Notes: generated by a model from the letters alone, not told the origin. A stretch of DNA of 64,000 nucleotides from Prorocentrum cordatum (GCA_963575745.1 CAUYUJ010016293.1:184501-248500), one strand, 5' to 3'; shown: positions 31,091 to 41,849, counted from the stretch's first letter. A program made the numbers and translations.

Positions 31091-31603
31091 AGTCTAGGCG
31101 GCCGGGGGGGGGCGTAGCGGCCTACGCAGAGTCTGTTCTGGCGCCACGCAGCCCCACCAGTCACGAGCGGCGAGCACAGCGGCGTCTGCGCCTCCCGACG
31201 GTCGCCCTCGGCTTTTGTCGGCATGTGGATTCACGTGTGCAGGTGGGCTCCCTGGTAAGTCCCGATAGGAGCTGCTTTCAGGTGCTCTCGGGGCTCAAGC
31301 GACGGGGGTCCATGCAAACGGGGGGCAGCCAAAGTGCCGGATCTTGCAGGAGCCTGCAGGGCCAGGGTTGCATTGTCCCGGACTTGGGTGCAGCATCCTG
31401 CAGGATCCAACAGGATCTTGCAGGATCCTGCAACGCCTGGCTGACCTGGGTCTCATGGGCCCGGGCCAATGGTTCCCCGATGATCTCTGCATCACGCTCG
31501 GAAAGGTTTTGGCTCCAGGGCGTAATCCCGAAGATGCGCGGACGTACGGATACGATCCGCGGGGGACATCCGCGAAAACAGCGCCCCGCATCCGCGGGGT
31601 CAC
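31091..31603. other. Spacer with GGATCCTGCA repeats (31338-31435)
   Basis: Units such as atcttgcaggagcctgcagg and catcctgcaggatccaacag form short overlapping palindromes. No gene. Confidence 0.5.
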
Positions 31604-31704
31604 GGCATCGGCAAAAACCATCGAGGAGCAGTTTTGGTCATCTGGCGGAAAAAAAGTGCACGCACGAAGCCGAAACCTGTAGGGGCAATGGACGTCCGGG
31701 CGAT
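31604..31704. mobile_element. CATCGCTCGGACGT MITE, 5'-eroded copy
   Basis: aaaaccatcgaggagcagtt, gcacgcacgaagccgaaacc and atggacgtccgggcgatggc match the right two thirds of the family. Confidence 0.7.
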
Positions 31705-32272
31705 GGCGAGGGTGAGGCCAGCCGAGACTACTCGGGGGTCCTGTCGAGGCCAACAGGGACTACCTTACCTGGGGGAGCTGCCCGCGCGAAGCCCGACGCC
31801 GGACAGTCAAGGGAAGAGACTGAGATAAGAACCGCTCTGGGATCGGAATCGGCCCGCTGTTCCTGAGGTCTTTCCGTGATTGCTCGAAGGATTGCAAAGG
31901 ATTTCCAAAAAAACCCTTTTTTGCAATCTTTTTTTGCAATCTTTTTTTGCAATCCGCTGTTCCTGAGGTCTTTCCGCGTGATTGCTCTCTGGTCCTCCTC
32001 GGGCACCCAGGCCCGTTTTCGTGCCACAGAGTCAGGAGGGACAGGTAGGCACGGGCACGCACGAGCTTAGATTCCTGCTGAGGTGATGTGCAGCATGTGA
32101 GAGGGTACAGTGCCGTTTTCAATACATGTTCCGCGTGCTGGTCATGTATCAAAAATGCAGTGGTTTAGTATCAAAAACAACGATGAGTTCATGCATACAT
32201 TCATTCGTAAATGAATCATGTATTACAATCCTACATACAAGAATCCCATGTATTAGAAACTGCCCTGTAGAA
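31705..32272. other. Spacer with a 100-bp spaced direct repeat
   Basis: ccgctgttcctgaggtcttt with ccgtgattgctc occurs at about 31855 and again at about 31955. Between them are runs of tttttttgcaatc. 32090-32270 is AT-richer. Confidence 0.5.
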
Positions 32273-32340
32273 GCATGCAGCGTAGCAGGTAAGCTAATGA
32301 GACTGCGCGCGCACTCAGCAGCCTCTTTGGCGCGAGCCGC
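32273..32340 (+). repeat. 5' LTR remnant of the copia element
   Basis: gcatgcagcg, actgcgcgcgcactcagcag and cctctttggcgcgag align with 35841-35898. The outer part of this LTR is too diverged to place its start. Confidence 0.6.
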
Positions 32341-32343
32341 ATC

Positions 32344-32928
32344 ATGGAAGCTGAGCTGGCCGAGACCAGCTCCAGCTGGCGCCCCCTGGCGGCGCTGGCC
32401 TCCCCGCGCGCGCCTGGGGGCCTCACCGCGGGCGATCCGCGGCAAGCCCTACAGCGGCACAGGGAGGCGTCGCGACGCCCGCCAGGGGAGCGCGGCACAG
32501 CCCGGCAGCCAGGGGGTCCCGGGAGGTTACGGGGCGAAGTCCGCAGGCAGACCGCAGCAATGGCGGCAGGCGCCCAGTGGCAGGGATGCGGCCTCCAGCC
32601 GCCCACGTCCGACGGACTCGAGAAGCACTGGCAAGAGCGGCCCTTCGTGATGGGAGCCTTCCTCGGAGGGCAGACGCAACCATCTCAGCGCCTGTTGGGG
32701 GCGGCCGACGATCTCAGGAACGAGCCTGACATCGCGGCCAAGCAGATCCAGAACTCGCTGGAGGGCACCGCGGCACACCATGAGATGTTCTTCAGCTTGG
32801 CCATGACCGTGGAAGCCAGTGCTCAGATGACCGTGCGAGTAGCTGATCAACAGAACAGCCAGCAGCTTGGAGAACGCTGCGCAAGAGGTGCCAACCAGCT
32901 TCGGCGCCTCGGGACCAGAGCGTCATGA
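32344..32928 (+). pseudogene. Copia Gag-like N-terminal region
   Basis: Starts with ATG directly after the LTR remnant, a position usual for copia gag in compact elements. The 194-residue frame is basic and low complexity at first, then helical (DIAAKQIQNSLEGTAAHHEM), and ends at a stop. No canonical Gag fold can be assigned by eye, so the call rests on position and on the knuckle that follows. Confidence 0.45.
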
Positions 32929-33389
32929 CCAGCAGCCTGAGCCGTTCCCACGTACTCCCAGCGGAGTTCGAGGAGGCTCGCGCGGATGGGAGCGCGACCT
33001 CACGCGGCATGGGGAGGCCGCAGGCGGAAGTCTTCAACGCGGGCGCGAAGAACAGCATTTGCCTCCAGAAGGCGCCCAAGCCCATCAGGACGATGCCCCA
33101 GATGGCAAGTGGGCGGGCCCACGACGAGCACGCGGCGACCACCTCACAGCACCTGCAGGCGGCGAGGATCTACGACGACGGGCACCCGAGGCCCCCAACC
33201 CCGCCATCTAGATCTCCAAGGACCCCAATTCCATGGAGGCCTGCGCGCCTACGAGGGCCTACGGCCTGGGCGGAGGCAGGGGCCACGGCGGCATGGGCGA
33301 CGGCGGGAAAACGGGGGGAAGGGCGATGGGGGCACTGGCGGGGAAGACAAGGGGAAAGACCGGCGGGAAAACGAACCGCACGGACACCA

Positions 33390-33435
33390 GACCCGAGTGC
33401 TGCAGCTGCGGGCGCGGGGGCCGTACGCAACGGAC
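33390..33435 (+). pseudogene. Broken CCHC zinc knuckle of copia Gag
   Basis: ECCSCGRGG in one frame continues in another as PYATDCWRPA. Joined, this is the CxxCxxxGHxxxxC pattern with Tyr at the His position and a one-base shift inside it. Confidence 0.55.
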
Positions 33436-33604
33436 TGCTGGCGTCCAGCCCAGGAGGGCGGCAACGCATGACCCAAGGGGCGTGGTCGCGGGGGCCCGGG
33501 GGGCGACGATAGGGAGCGGACCAGCCAAGGCGGTTCTGAGGACCGAAGGCGAGTGGACCAGCAAGCATACTAACGCCGACTGGCAACTGCGTGGGCGAGC
33601 GCGT

Positions 33605-33710
33605 GCGCGGCCTGCGCGATTCCATGGGTGCCCATGCCACCCGGCAGGGACCCGAACCTGGCGGTGGCCGACGGCACCACGTTGAAACCTTGCGGCCAGA
33701 AAGCGGTGAC
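33605..33710 (+). pseudogene. Copia aspartic protease remnant
   Basis: LRDSMGAHATRQ resembles the DSGA-x-H active-site motif, with Met at the Gly position. In the next frame LAVADGTTLKPCGQKAV matches the family pattern in which an A-x-G-T strand precedes a G-x-x-x-V strand. Moderate support. Confidence 0.4.
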
Positions 33711-33812
33711 TCCAGGAGGAGGAACCCCGCCAGGAAGAGGAACCCCATCTGGAGGAGGAACTGCGCCGGGCGGTGGAGTCCCACCAGGACGAGGAACCCC
33801 GCCAGGAAAGGG
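33711..33812. repeat. 18-21-bp minisatellite inside the copia element
   Basis: Units ggaggaaccccgccaggaag with variants. One frame reads GGGTPPGRGTPSGGGTAPGG. Confidence 0.75.
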
Positions 33813-34129
33813 AACCACAGCAGCAGAGGCTTCAGCAGCTCCAGGAGGCTTCGCAACGTTGGGGCGATCCTGGCATTCCTGGCACGCCGCCGGCGAGGCA
33901 CAGCCCGGCGGGAGCGTCAGCGGTGAGCAGCCAGGTGGCACCAGCTCAGGCGGCGGCGAGGGCGGCACCTGCAGCTGGGACGGCGGCCCCCGAACGGGAA
34001 CGAGACGGAGACGACGAAATTGACCAGGCCGGGAGCAAGTCACGGATTGTTACGATTTGCGCGGTCGGTGCGCGAAGGGCCGACGGCGGAGGACAACGCC
34101 CCTAGCGAGGCGAGGATGGAGGACCTCGA

Positions 34130-34740
34130 GAAGATCACTGGCGACGGCAAGCAGATCGCGTAGCAGATCCCGATCGGCGACGCGACCTCCGAGATCTTGA
34201 CAAGCAAATGGGCCGACACCTGGCAGGCCGACGGCAGCGAGAGGATTAGGTGGACCTCGCGGGGGATCGAGCAGCAGAACTACGGCCATGAGAACTTCGT
34301 GGCCACCACTCCGTGACTACCACGCGCGAGGGCGATGTTGGTCAACGCGGAGTTGAAGGGCTACGTGGTGGTACTCTGCAATTGCCTTGTGGCATTCCTA
34401 CCAAGCGCCCCGGCTGGAGGGCAGGATCTGCTTGGAACCACCGCTTGAAGCATGAGTGCCAACATGCTTCGTGTGGGAAGCGTTGCGCATGTTCCCAGGT
34501 TTCAACCGGGCACCTGAGGCATGGGAGGATCACGGCGCAGCGGCGATGGAGAAGATGGGTCTTGATCGACGGCGTTGCGACGGTTGCGTTGTCAAGGGGG
34601 CCCACGACAAGTTCAAGGCGAAACGACACGCTGATGAGTTCTTCGTGTCATGGACTCGTGAGCCAGTAGGCCATCCATTGGTGGAAGTGGGCGAGAAGCG
34701 TAAGCTTTCGGACGCGGCCAGCTGTGCAACACAGGCGACG
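34130..34740 (+). pseudogene. Copia reverse transcriptase remnant
   Basis: First half: SKWADTWQADGSERIRWTSR then GIEQQNYGHENFVATTP, matching the copia K-x-R-x-V-x-R-G-F-x-Q entry to RT, then RARAMLVNAELKGYVVVLCN and AFLPSAP, where the family has Asp-x-x-x-AF and this copy has Asn. Second half in another frame: GFNRAPEAWEDHGAAAMEKM (the LYG-x-x-x-AP-x-x-W motif) and KRHADEFFVS at 34627-34638, where the YVDD-type box has lost its second Asp to Glu. In-frame stops lie at about 34161 and 34313. Clearly dead. Confidence 0.82.
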
Positions 34741-35049
34741 AGGGCACCGTCCTGAGCATGCAGGTCCGCAAGTCGAGGGCGGCTATACCATCAAGGGTGC
34801 GAAGTCGCTGATCGAGGACGTGCTACTGGCGCTCGGGCTGCAGACAGCGATGCCCTCAGTCGGCCAGGGGACGAAGAGCGCGGTTAAGGGGGAGGGCGAC
34901 GACGAGCTTTGGAAGGCAGCAGGCCACGGCGCGTACAGGATGCGCGTGGGGAAGTCGTTCTCACTGCCACGCCACGGGGTTGACAGGCAGCACGGAGTTG
35001 AAGTGCTTAGCCGCGCGGCGGCGCAAATTCAGAACACAAAAGTGCAGGT

Positions 35050-35600
35050 GGAAGAAGATGGCAAGGTACCTGGCAGGGACCAAAGGCGTGGAGTTGGTAT
35101 TGAAACTAGACAAACATCTCACACACATCGTACATTGCCGTGCGGACGCAGACTAGGCAGACAACGTTGACGACAGGATCTCAATCAGCGCCGGTGTATT
35201 GAAGCACTACGGGTGCATTGTGTTATCGTGCGCACGGCGTCAGGGCGGCGCGGCCCTGAGCTCAGCGGAAAGCGAGTTGTACGCATCAGGATCTTGAGCA
35301 GCCGAGGCGCTTGGATTGGCGTCGCTGATCGGCGAGTGGCACGAGAGCGTGACGCCCGCCTTTGGAAACGACATCAGCACCGCACTCCAGATCGCGAAGA
35401 GGAGAGGGCCAAGCAGTATGAAACACATCGGGATAAGGTTCTTGGCTTTGCAGGAGTGGCGCGAGCAGAACCGCCTGGAGTTCCAAAATATTCACACGGA
35501 CAACAGCGAAGCAGACATACTGTCGAAGCCGATGACCCAAGAGAAGTTCGTGAAGTTCTCCCGCAGCGTAGGCTTAGTAGGTCGACCGCTCCGCCCACTT
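35050..35600 (+). pseudogene. Copia RNase H remnant
   Basis: MARYLAGTKGVELVLKLDK leads into the domain. CRADAD (first Asp) is followed by a TAG. ARRQGGAALSSAESELYASG gives the Glu and is followed by a TGA, then AAEALGLASL. FGNDISTALQIAKRR gives the next Asp, MKHIGIRFLALQEWRE the KHIDIRxHFIRE-type motif, and SEADILSKPM the terminal D-I-L-x-K-P motif. This pattern is diagnostic of Ty1/copia. The two stops make it a pseudogene. Confidence 0.88.
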
Positions 35601-35813
35601 AGCGACGACGAACTTGCTATGGCAGTTCGGACAGTCCGCATTTGGAAGAAAGGTTCGAGCCAGCAAAATGGATAGGGAACGCAAGCCCTGGGCGGTGCTG
35701 ACAACAGCAGACGAAAGACTGACGGTAAGGTCAGCGTTTTTGTTTACGCAACAGAGGTATCCAGACATTCCCTCACGATCCCTGGGCCTACAGGCCTGGC
35801 GGAATCGAAGGCG

Positions 35814-35914
35814 TGTTGAGGTAAATGTAGGTGGGTAGACGCATGCAGGGTGGAAGCTCGTGAGATTGTGCGCGCAGTCCGCAGCCTCTTGAGCACAAGA
35901 AGCAGCAACTCACA
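35814..35914 (+). repeat. 3' LTR of the copia element, about 101 bp
   Basis: Starts TGTTGAGG directly after ggaatcgaaggcg, a purine-rich tract, and can be read to aactcaCA, giving TG...CA ends. The inner half matches the 5' remnant at 32273-32340. The exact end is uncertain because no target duplication was identified. Confidence 0.6.
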
Positions 35915-36255
35915 TGGACATGTTGGGAGATTTCGGGGATCGGAGGGGAAAACGAAAGTCCAGAACGTATGGCAAACATGTTGCGATGTTCGGAGTTAGT
36001 GTATCTTTGCTTGTAAAAAAAGGAGGCCCCGATCCTGATCTAGCGTTCCTTATTGCAGCCGCTGGGCTGCACCCCAGAGGGCTTCTGGGGAGGGACGGCA
36101 CGATGCCCGGTGGCCTTCCCCTCCGAGCCCGTGCCGGGCCCTCCTGGCCGGCGCGCCCTCGCCCGCGGAGAGGCCGTCCCGCCGCACGGCGAGGCCCTGC
36201 AGCAGCGGCGCCGGGCGCTCGAGGAGGCGCGGCATCAGAGGAGAAGACGACGACG

Positions 36256-36289
<34 letters not shown>

Positions 36290-37080
36290 TGAAGTCGTCA
36301 GCTTTGGCGCCAGCAGTGTGGTGATCGCAGGAGAAGGGGCACGACGTCGACGGGCACGACGAGAACGAGGACGAGGACGAGGACGAGGAGAACGAGGGGA
36401 GAGGCGGCGATGGACGGAGGGGTGGGTGGGAGAATGACGAGGACGAGGCACCTAGGAGGAAAGGAGAGTAGTGGAGCTGGGAGGAGGAGGAGGAGGAGGG
36501 AGGAGGAGAGGGAGAAAGAGATGAAGGAGGAATTGTAGGAAAAGGGGGAAGACGAGCAGGAGAATTATGGGAAAATGGGAAGGAGGAGAACGGATGGATG
36601 GAGGGAGGTGAGTGTCGTCAGTCGTCAGGCTCGACGGCTGGAAGGGTGGAAGAACTCGAGGAAACAGGCTTCTGCGCTCCCTCTCGATGCCATTCTGTCC
36701 AACGGGACCTTCTCTCATGGCGAAGGTCTTGTAAGGATAAGAACGTTAAGGATCAGGAGCAGGAGAAGGAGCAGAAGGAGCGCAGGGGCAGGAGAGGGAT
36801 CACTAGGCAAGTGCGTGCGAGCTGTAGCCAGCGCGGGAGCAGCAGGAGCAGGAGGAGAGGGTGGATGAGAGGGTGGGGCATGGAGAACAGGCCGAATCCA
36901 GAGGGGGAGGGGATGGGGGCATCTGGACCACACACACACAAAGCATCAGGGCACCTGTAACCCACGTATACGGTAAGCACGTCCAGACAGACTCCACCCC
37001 AGCATTCTCGCAGGCTCCCCATCCACGCAGCAGCCGCCGCGAGGATTCAAGCCGCCGCACAGGATTCAAGCAGCCGCCGC
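35915..37080. other. Spacer with CGA/GAC repeats and an exon-like stretch
   Basis: 36053-36240 reads WGGTARCPVAFPSEPVPGPP and continues to a helical EALQQRRRALEEARHQ before running into GAC repeats (36240-36290). It could be a fragment of a host exon. 36470-36520 is a short GGA stretch. No gene assigned. Confidence 0.3.
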
Positions 37081-37217
37081 GAGGAGGAGGAGGAGGAGGA
37101 GGAGGAGGAGGCGGAGGAGGAGGAGGAGGAGGAGGAGGAGGAGAGGGAAGGAGGAGGAGGAGGAGAGGGAAGGAGGAGGAGAGGGAAGGATGAGGAGGAG
37201 GAGAGGGAAGGAGGAGG
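37081..37217. repeat. GGA tract
   Basis: GGA with gagagggaagga interruptions that recur at 37421-37450. Confidence 0.93.
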
Positions 37218-37420
37218 ATTTCGGCCACTTCCGTAACTGTGATGGCTCCGAGTCTTTGCATTGACACGTTGTGCTGCTTTAGGCCGGCGCTCAAGACGAT
37301 CCTACAGGGGTCGGCGCACACTCGAGTGGGGTGGCACTTACAGGTCTTTGCAACAGGAATTTCGTTTGTCTTCGAGGTCATTGTCGTCATCTCTACTTTG
37401 ACCGTCGTTCTCATCTTTCA

Positions 37421-37660
37421 AGAGGGAAGGAGGAGGAGGAGAGGGAAGGAGGAGGAGGAGGAGGAGGAGGAGGAGGAGGAGGAGGAGGAGGAGGAGGAGG
37501 AGGAGGAGGAGGAGGAGGAGGAGGAGAGGGGAGGAGGACGAGGAGGAGGAGGAGGAGGGAGGAGGAGGAGGAGGAGGGGAGGAGGAGGAGGGGGAAGGAG
37601 GAGGAGGAGGAGGAGGAGGAGGAGGAGGAGGAGGAGGAGGAGGAGGAGGAGCACGAGGAG
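37421..37660. repeat. GGA tract, about 240 bp
   Basis: Long GGA run. It passes without a break into an exon-like frame, AAEAKVREAELREMLDELQE (about 37670-37735), that is helical and GC3-rich. Confidence 0.93.
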
Positions 37661-37842
37661 GAGACGGCCCCGGCGGCCGAGGCCAAGGTCCGGGAGGCGG
37701 AGCTGCGGGAGATGCTCGACGAGCTCCAGGAGGAGGGCCCCGCGCGCCGCGCGCGGCGCCCCGCTGGTGGCACGGGGCACTCCCCCGCGACAGACGCTGT
37801 GCTCTGTCCGCCCGGGCTCGGGGGCGGCAAAGAGGGGGGTGA

Positions 37843-38051
37843 TGGACGCCCGACATGGGTACCGAAAGAATGGGTACAATGCCCAACAGCAGGTCCTCTT
37901 CAATTTGAACAGGACTCGCTGTCCGCGCCGCCTCGGCCTGTATCCATTTGAGACAGAAGGCCGCCTGCCAAACAGCGGCTGCTGTTGGTTTGGGACAACA
38001 TTTGTTGTTGGGCATTGTACCCATTCTTTCGGTACCCATTTCGGGCGTCCA
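37843..38051. mobile_element. GGACGCCCGA inverted-repeat element, best copy
   Basis: Left end tggacgcccgacatgggtac, then cgaaagaatgggtacaatgc and ccaacagcag. The right end is the complement: gttgttgggcattgtaccca, ttctttcggtacccatttcg, ggcgtcca. The inverted ends are about 45 bases with very few mismatches. Non-coding core. Other copies are at 10491-10689 and 56685-56901. Confidence 0.88.
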
Positions 38052-38056
38052 AAACT

Positions 38057-38220
38057 AGGGGGGGGGGGATATCATGGTGGGGGCCATGATATCTCCCCAG
38101 TTTTCACGGTGCCTCTTCTCATTTCAATGCGTCCCTGGCCCCCCCGCTGGGCCGCGCACACGCCGCCGGTCATGATTTGCACCCCCTCCCTCTTGGACAC
38201 CCCCCTCTTGGGCGCTCCCG
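38057..38220. repeat. GGGGGCCATGATAT repeat, copy 1
   Basis: Palindrome atcatggtgggggccatgat, then atctccccag, a cctcttctcatttca block, ggccgcgcaca, catgatttgcacc, and two ctcttggacac/cgctccc units. Related copies are at 47284-47407, 54321-54481 and 56294-56460. Confidence 0.82.
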
Positions 38221-38435
38221 ACGGGCCTCTCTGCATGATTTCGGGAGGGAGAGCGAGTATCAGTGGCACGCCGCCGTTTGTAGCCTGTCAGCGTGTTGCC
38301 CTGCGTTTTGGTCCGAAGGCCTTGTGCTTTCTTCAGCAGCGGCACGCTGCTGGGTCCTCCACGGCGGCGTGGCACGGGGACTGTGCTTGCTCCCCGAGAG
38401 ATGCCGTGTGCTTCCACTGGGCGAGGCTTGGGGGG

Positions 38436-38502
38436 GGAGGAGGAGGGGGAGGAGGAGGAGGAGGAGGAGGAGGAGGAGGAGGAGGAGGAGGAGGAGGAGG
38501 GC
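38436..38502. repeat. GGA tract
   Basis: Nearly pure GGA triplets. Confidence 0.95.
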
Positions 38503-38520
38503 TTCAAAATCAGAGTTTGA

Positions 38521-38637
38521 AGCTCCGCGCGGATTATTTGAGTCGGCGTAGAACCTCCTTGGCGGTGCCTTGGCGCAGCACCCGGCGCGCTCCGCGGGAG
38601 GGGGTCCAGTCCCGATCCTGGAGGTCCGCGCGGAGCC
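38521..38637. mobile_element. Foldback element, TCCGCGCGGA family
   Basis: Left arm agctccgcgcggattatttg, right arm gaggtccgcgcggagcctcg, with the shared ggcgcgctccgcg core. Confidence 0.65.
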
Positions 38638-39067
38638 TCGACGATTTGTTTCTATGCATTGTTTGTGATTCGTCTGTTTGGGTTGCGCGTTGGCAGTCGC
38701 AGGTGCTTCTGCATCCTGTGTTGCTCGTGCAGCAGCTGTCTCTGCCCCAGGAGTAGCGGCTGCACGCGATGTGTTGATTGAGTACACGTTGTTCCAGCAG
38801 TTGTTGTGTCTCCCCTTTGAATTGGTGGTATGCGCCTCCCATGCTTATGGCCAGGGCGCGACGTCGAGCTTCGGGTGGGCCACAGGTGCCGCCTGCTTTG
38901 GTGAAGTCGAGGGGGGTGCGCTTGTTGGTGCCGCGGCTGGTTATGTGGACAGAGCTGCAGCCCGGGCGGCACTCTGCGCCCGCGGCTGGTGTTGCCTGTG
39001 TCTCTGCTTGGCCTGCGCGCCGTATCGCCTGCAGTGCCTTTGTGCCCGAAGCGTGCTGCAGGTATCA
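38638..39067. other. Spacer, possible coding remnant
   Basis: A plus-strand frame at 38678-39060 is Ala/Cys-rich with hydrophobic stretches and runs into the next repeat. I cannot assign it. Confidence 0.25.
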
Positions 39068-39225
39068 GGAAGGAAAAAATCACACAGACACAATTAATCG
39101 TCGATCCCCCAGAAAATATAGGAAAATATGGGCAGTGGAGGGGAAGACAGAAACCCAGAAAATATGGGAAATATGGGGAGTTGTTCTATTTGTGTGTATT
39201 TATATGTGTGTCCTGGGGCCCCTTC
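39068..39225. repeat. GTGTATTTATTTGTGTG element, copy 3
   Basis: cacacagacacaattaatcg, agaaaatataggaaaatatg and tttgtgtgtatttatatgtg, ending tcctggggccccttc. Confidence 0.85.
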
Positions 39226-40414
39226 AAGGTATTGCTTCAAACCGTGCTGACCATGGCGTCGGCTCCGACTTGGACCTCGAGGTCGCCCGCAGGGGCGCGA
39301 AGGTAATCAGTCGCGGGCCGCGGTCCGGAATGGAGAGCTGCCACTCTCCAGTGCCGGTCTGCGCGAGGGAGCGCGAGGGCGCGACGTGAGGTGACCTACG
39401 GTAGAGGGAAACAATTACTGAACACTCTCCCTCCCCCCCAAACTCAATGTTGGCACGCGCGCGGGAGACTGCGGTTGAGGTGCATCTCATCAGACCCACC
39501 GCCAACTTTTACCATTGCGGGGAGGGGGAGGCGTTGACGGCTGAATGTGGCATGTGTTCGCTAATTTGTTCTGACGCCTGTATGTATCATGCCACCTTGT
39601 GATGAGTAGGCGAGGTCTCGGCGAGGTGTGGCCGGGTTGTCGGAGCACCTGCATGCTGTTGACCTGTTGCCGGCATCGTTGTCGATACAGCTGGTCGAGC
39701 AGCTGGACCGCGTGGACTCCGTGCGGTGCGACGGCAGCTTGGTTTGTCGCACGTCCAGCGCGTGGTATTCCAGGCTCGTGATGGCCCGATGTTAGACGAT
39801 GCGTTCGATCAGCCCGCCACCGTCGAGGCAGGCAGCGTCGTCGAAGGCCAGGAGATCATGTTGCCCTCGTTCTTGGAGATGCCTGCTAGACAGCTGGTCA
39901 GCCTCGACTTGAAGCGGTCATCCGCGTAGTTGGACAGCCACGCCCGTTTCCAGTACACGCTCAACGCTTCAATCGCGCGTGCCGATGGAGCTGAGGAGGA
40001 ACTGAAGAGATGGAAGGCCGACGTGAAGATCGTTGCCACTCTGGCCTCATTCCTGTCCTCCTCGTCCTCATGCCTGCCCATCACGGAGTGCGGCGCGCAG
40101 GCGCCTCGACCCTCGGGGTTTAGGCGGGGCCCCTCCTTGTCCTCTCCCCCTGGCACGCTCGTGCTCCGCGGGAGCTCATCGAACTCGGACCTCCCAGTCG
40201 AGCTTTTGCTCTTCTGGGAGGCGCAACGGTTGCGCCACCCCCGCTCATGGGCCATGCTCGTGGATGCTGCACGCTCTCCCCGGGCTTTCGAGCAGAGATG
40301 CAAGGGCACCATGCTGCCGTCGTGCTCTCTTTCTTGGAGGGCGAGACGCTGGGGATGAAGCAGAGCTAGCCGTGCCAGCACGCCGCCTCTTCTGTCTTTG
40401 CCTGGCAATCTTGG
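39226..40414. other. Unassigned spacer
   Basis: Mixed sequence with open frames of up to about 230 codons on the minus strand and none recognisable. No repeat arrays. Confidence 0.35.
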
Positions 40415-40722
40415 CATCGCTCGGACGTGTGCATTCTTCCTTCGGCGAGTTAACGGGCGAAGAACCGTATAAAATAAACTTTTCGCCGTCGGGGACACGT
40501 GCCCCAGGGCGGCTGGAAAGTTTATACCCGTACGGCGGCGCCGTAGGGGTATAGACTTTCCAGCCGCCCAGGGGCAGGTGTCCCCGACGGCGGAAAGTTT
40601 ATTTTATACCGTTCTTCGCTCACTGAGCGAGGACCATCGAGGAGCATCCCTGATACTTTGGCGAAAAAAAACCACGCACGAGACCGAACAGCAAAAAACA
40701 CAGGACGGGACGCCCGAGCGGT
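40415..40722. mobile_element. CATCGCTCGGACGT MITE interrupted by a nested element
   Basis: 40415-40449 is the left part (catcgctcggacgtgtgcat to ggcgag). 40627-40722 resumes with gcgaggaccatcgaggagca and ends gacgcccgagcggtg. The host copy is mildly diverged. Confidence 0.85.
40450..40626. mobile_element. Nested 177-bp foldback element
   Basis: Arms of about 75 bases pair with only a handful of mismatches: ggtataaaataaacttt-type sequence, cgccgtcggggacac and ggcggctggaaagt on the left, and their complements on the right. The centre is gtacggcggcgccgta. GCGAG flanks both sides (40445-40449 and 40627-40631), a 5-bp target duplication confirmed by the uninterrupted relatives of the host element. 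Confidence 0.88.
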
Positions 40723-40839
40723 GGCCCGTAATGGGAGGGCGAGGCCAGCCGCTTCTCGCACCCCATCGCGGAGCTGACGCCACCGCGGGGCCAGCTTTCG
40801 AGCCGTGCACACGGCTCTGGGCCTCTCTGGCCGAGGCCG

Positions 40840-41027
40840 GAGCAGGTGGGGTCGGAGGATCGCGCGGCATCGCCGATGCACCGCTGATGCGGCTCGATGT
40901 GGGGCCCGATTTGGTTCGCGTCGACGCCGCCGACGCACCGCCGACGTCGACGATGCATCGCCCGTGCATCACCGATGCATCGCCGATGCGTCGGCGATGC
41001 GGCGCGATCCTCCGACCCCATCTACTC
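40840..41027. mobile_element. GATGCATCG element, copy 1
   Basis: Left end gagcaggtggggtcggagga, right end the complement (ggcgcgatcctccgacccca then tctactc). The interior is packed with (cc)gatgcatcg(cc) palindromes and cgacgtcgacg. Relatives: 47008-47183 and 50008-50192. Confidence 0.82.
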
Positions 41028-41797
41028 AGACCCCATCGATAAGCCGCGTCTTCAATAAATTGAAACGCCCTTCAAACACGAAGCGCTCGATAGTTCGGGC
41101 ACCTTTGAGAAAACGCGTTCTTCACTGCTGTGATGGTACTGCCAGATTTCGGACATCCCTGCGCCTGGACCGAAGCCCCATGCCAGCATTGTAGTAGCGC
41201 CGACCGTGCAAACACCGAAAACGAAAATCGTCAATTTGTTTTTGACGAGTCTTGTAGGAGGCCTCCAGTTGAGAAAGGAGCACCGCCACGAGCCAGCACA
41301 GTCGCAGCCCGTGTCCAGGTGCGGGAGGCAGCGCGATCTCTCGCGGGGGGGGGCGATGCAGTTGCCCCTGCGGGAGTCGTGACAATGTAACGCCCTCTGC
41401 CGGAGGCAGCGCGATGCTCCCTGCAGTCGTACTCCGTGCGGGAGGCCATACCATCTTCCCAGCGGGAGAAAATCCACGGGGTTTTGCGAAAGACAACACG
41501 CCAAGACGGTGCTCTCTGTGGGAGCCAAGGCTCGGACGGGGCTAGGACGAGGATCAATCCGTTCCAGAGACGGCCCCGGCGTCCAAGATGTCCTCCAGAG
41601 CCTCCAGATCTCGGACAGTCTCGATCTATCCCCACCCGATATTATCGAGGCCGGGGGGCTGTGGAGTCCCTCGTCGTTTTGGAATATTTTTATCGGGTGG
41701 AACGCCCCTTCATCTTCACAAGCGTTGATGTTGTTGTGCCATTTTTCTGTTCGCCGCGATCCCCTCATAACATGATTCTCTCGTTATGTTATTATAT
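41028..41797. other. Spacer with short repeats
   Basis: 41315-41460 has three degenerate units of gcgggaggcagcgcgatg. 41534-41650 is a dispersed repeat shared with 48708-48860 and 60990-61145 (ggggctaggacgagg, then gtcctccagagcc, then ctcgat(c/t)tatcc). 41798-41828 is (CT)n. Confidence 0.5.
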
Positions 41798-41800
41798 CGT

Positions 41801-41833
<33 letters not shown>

Positions 41834-41849
41834 GTCCATCTCTGGCACC

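Larger units (their letters stand above)
32273..35914 (+). mobile_element. Decayed Ty1/copia retrotransposon
   Basis: In order: 5' LTR remnant, Gag, a broken CCHC knuckle, a protease remnant, RT and RNase H, then a 3' LTR. Integrase is not found, and the internal region of about 3.5 kb is short for a copia element. The coding frame changes many times and has several stops. gcatgcag(c/g)g followed by tgcgcgc(g)ca and cagcctctt occurs near both ends in the same order, as expected of LTRs. Confidence 0.85.

Noticed and set aside
32126-32340. tRNA or primer-binding site next to the 5' LTR
   Set aside because: No cloverleaf could be drawn, and no clear tRNA-3'-end complement was identifiable by eye.
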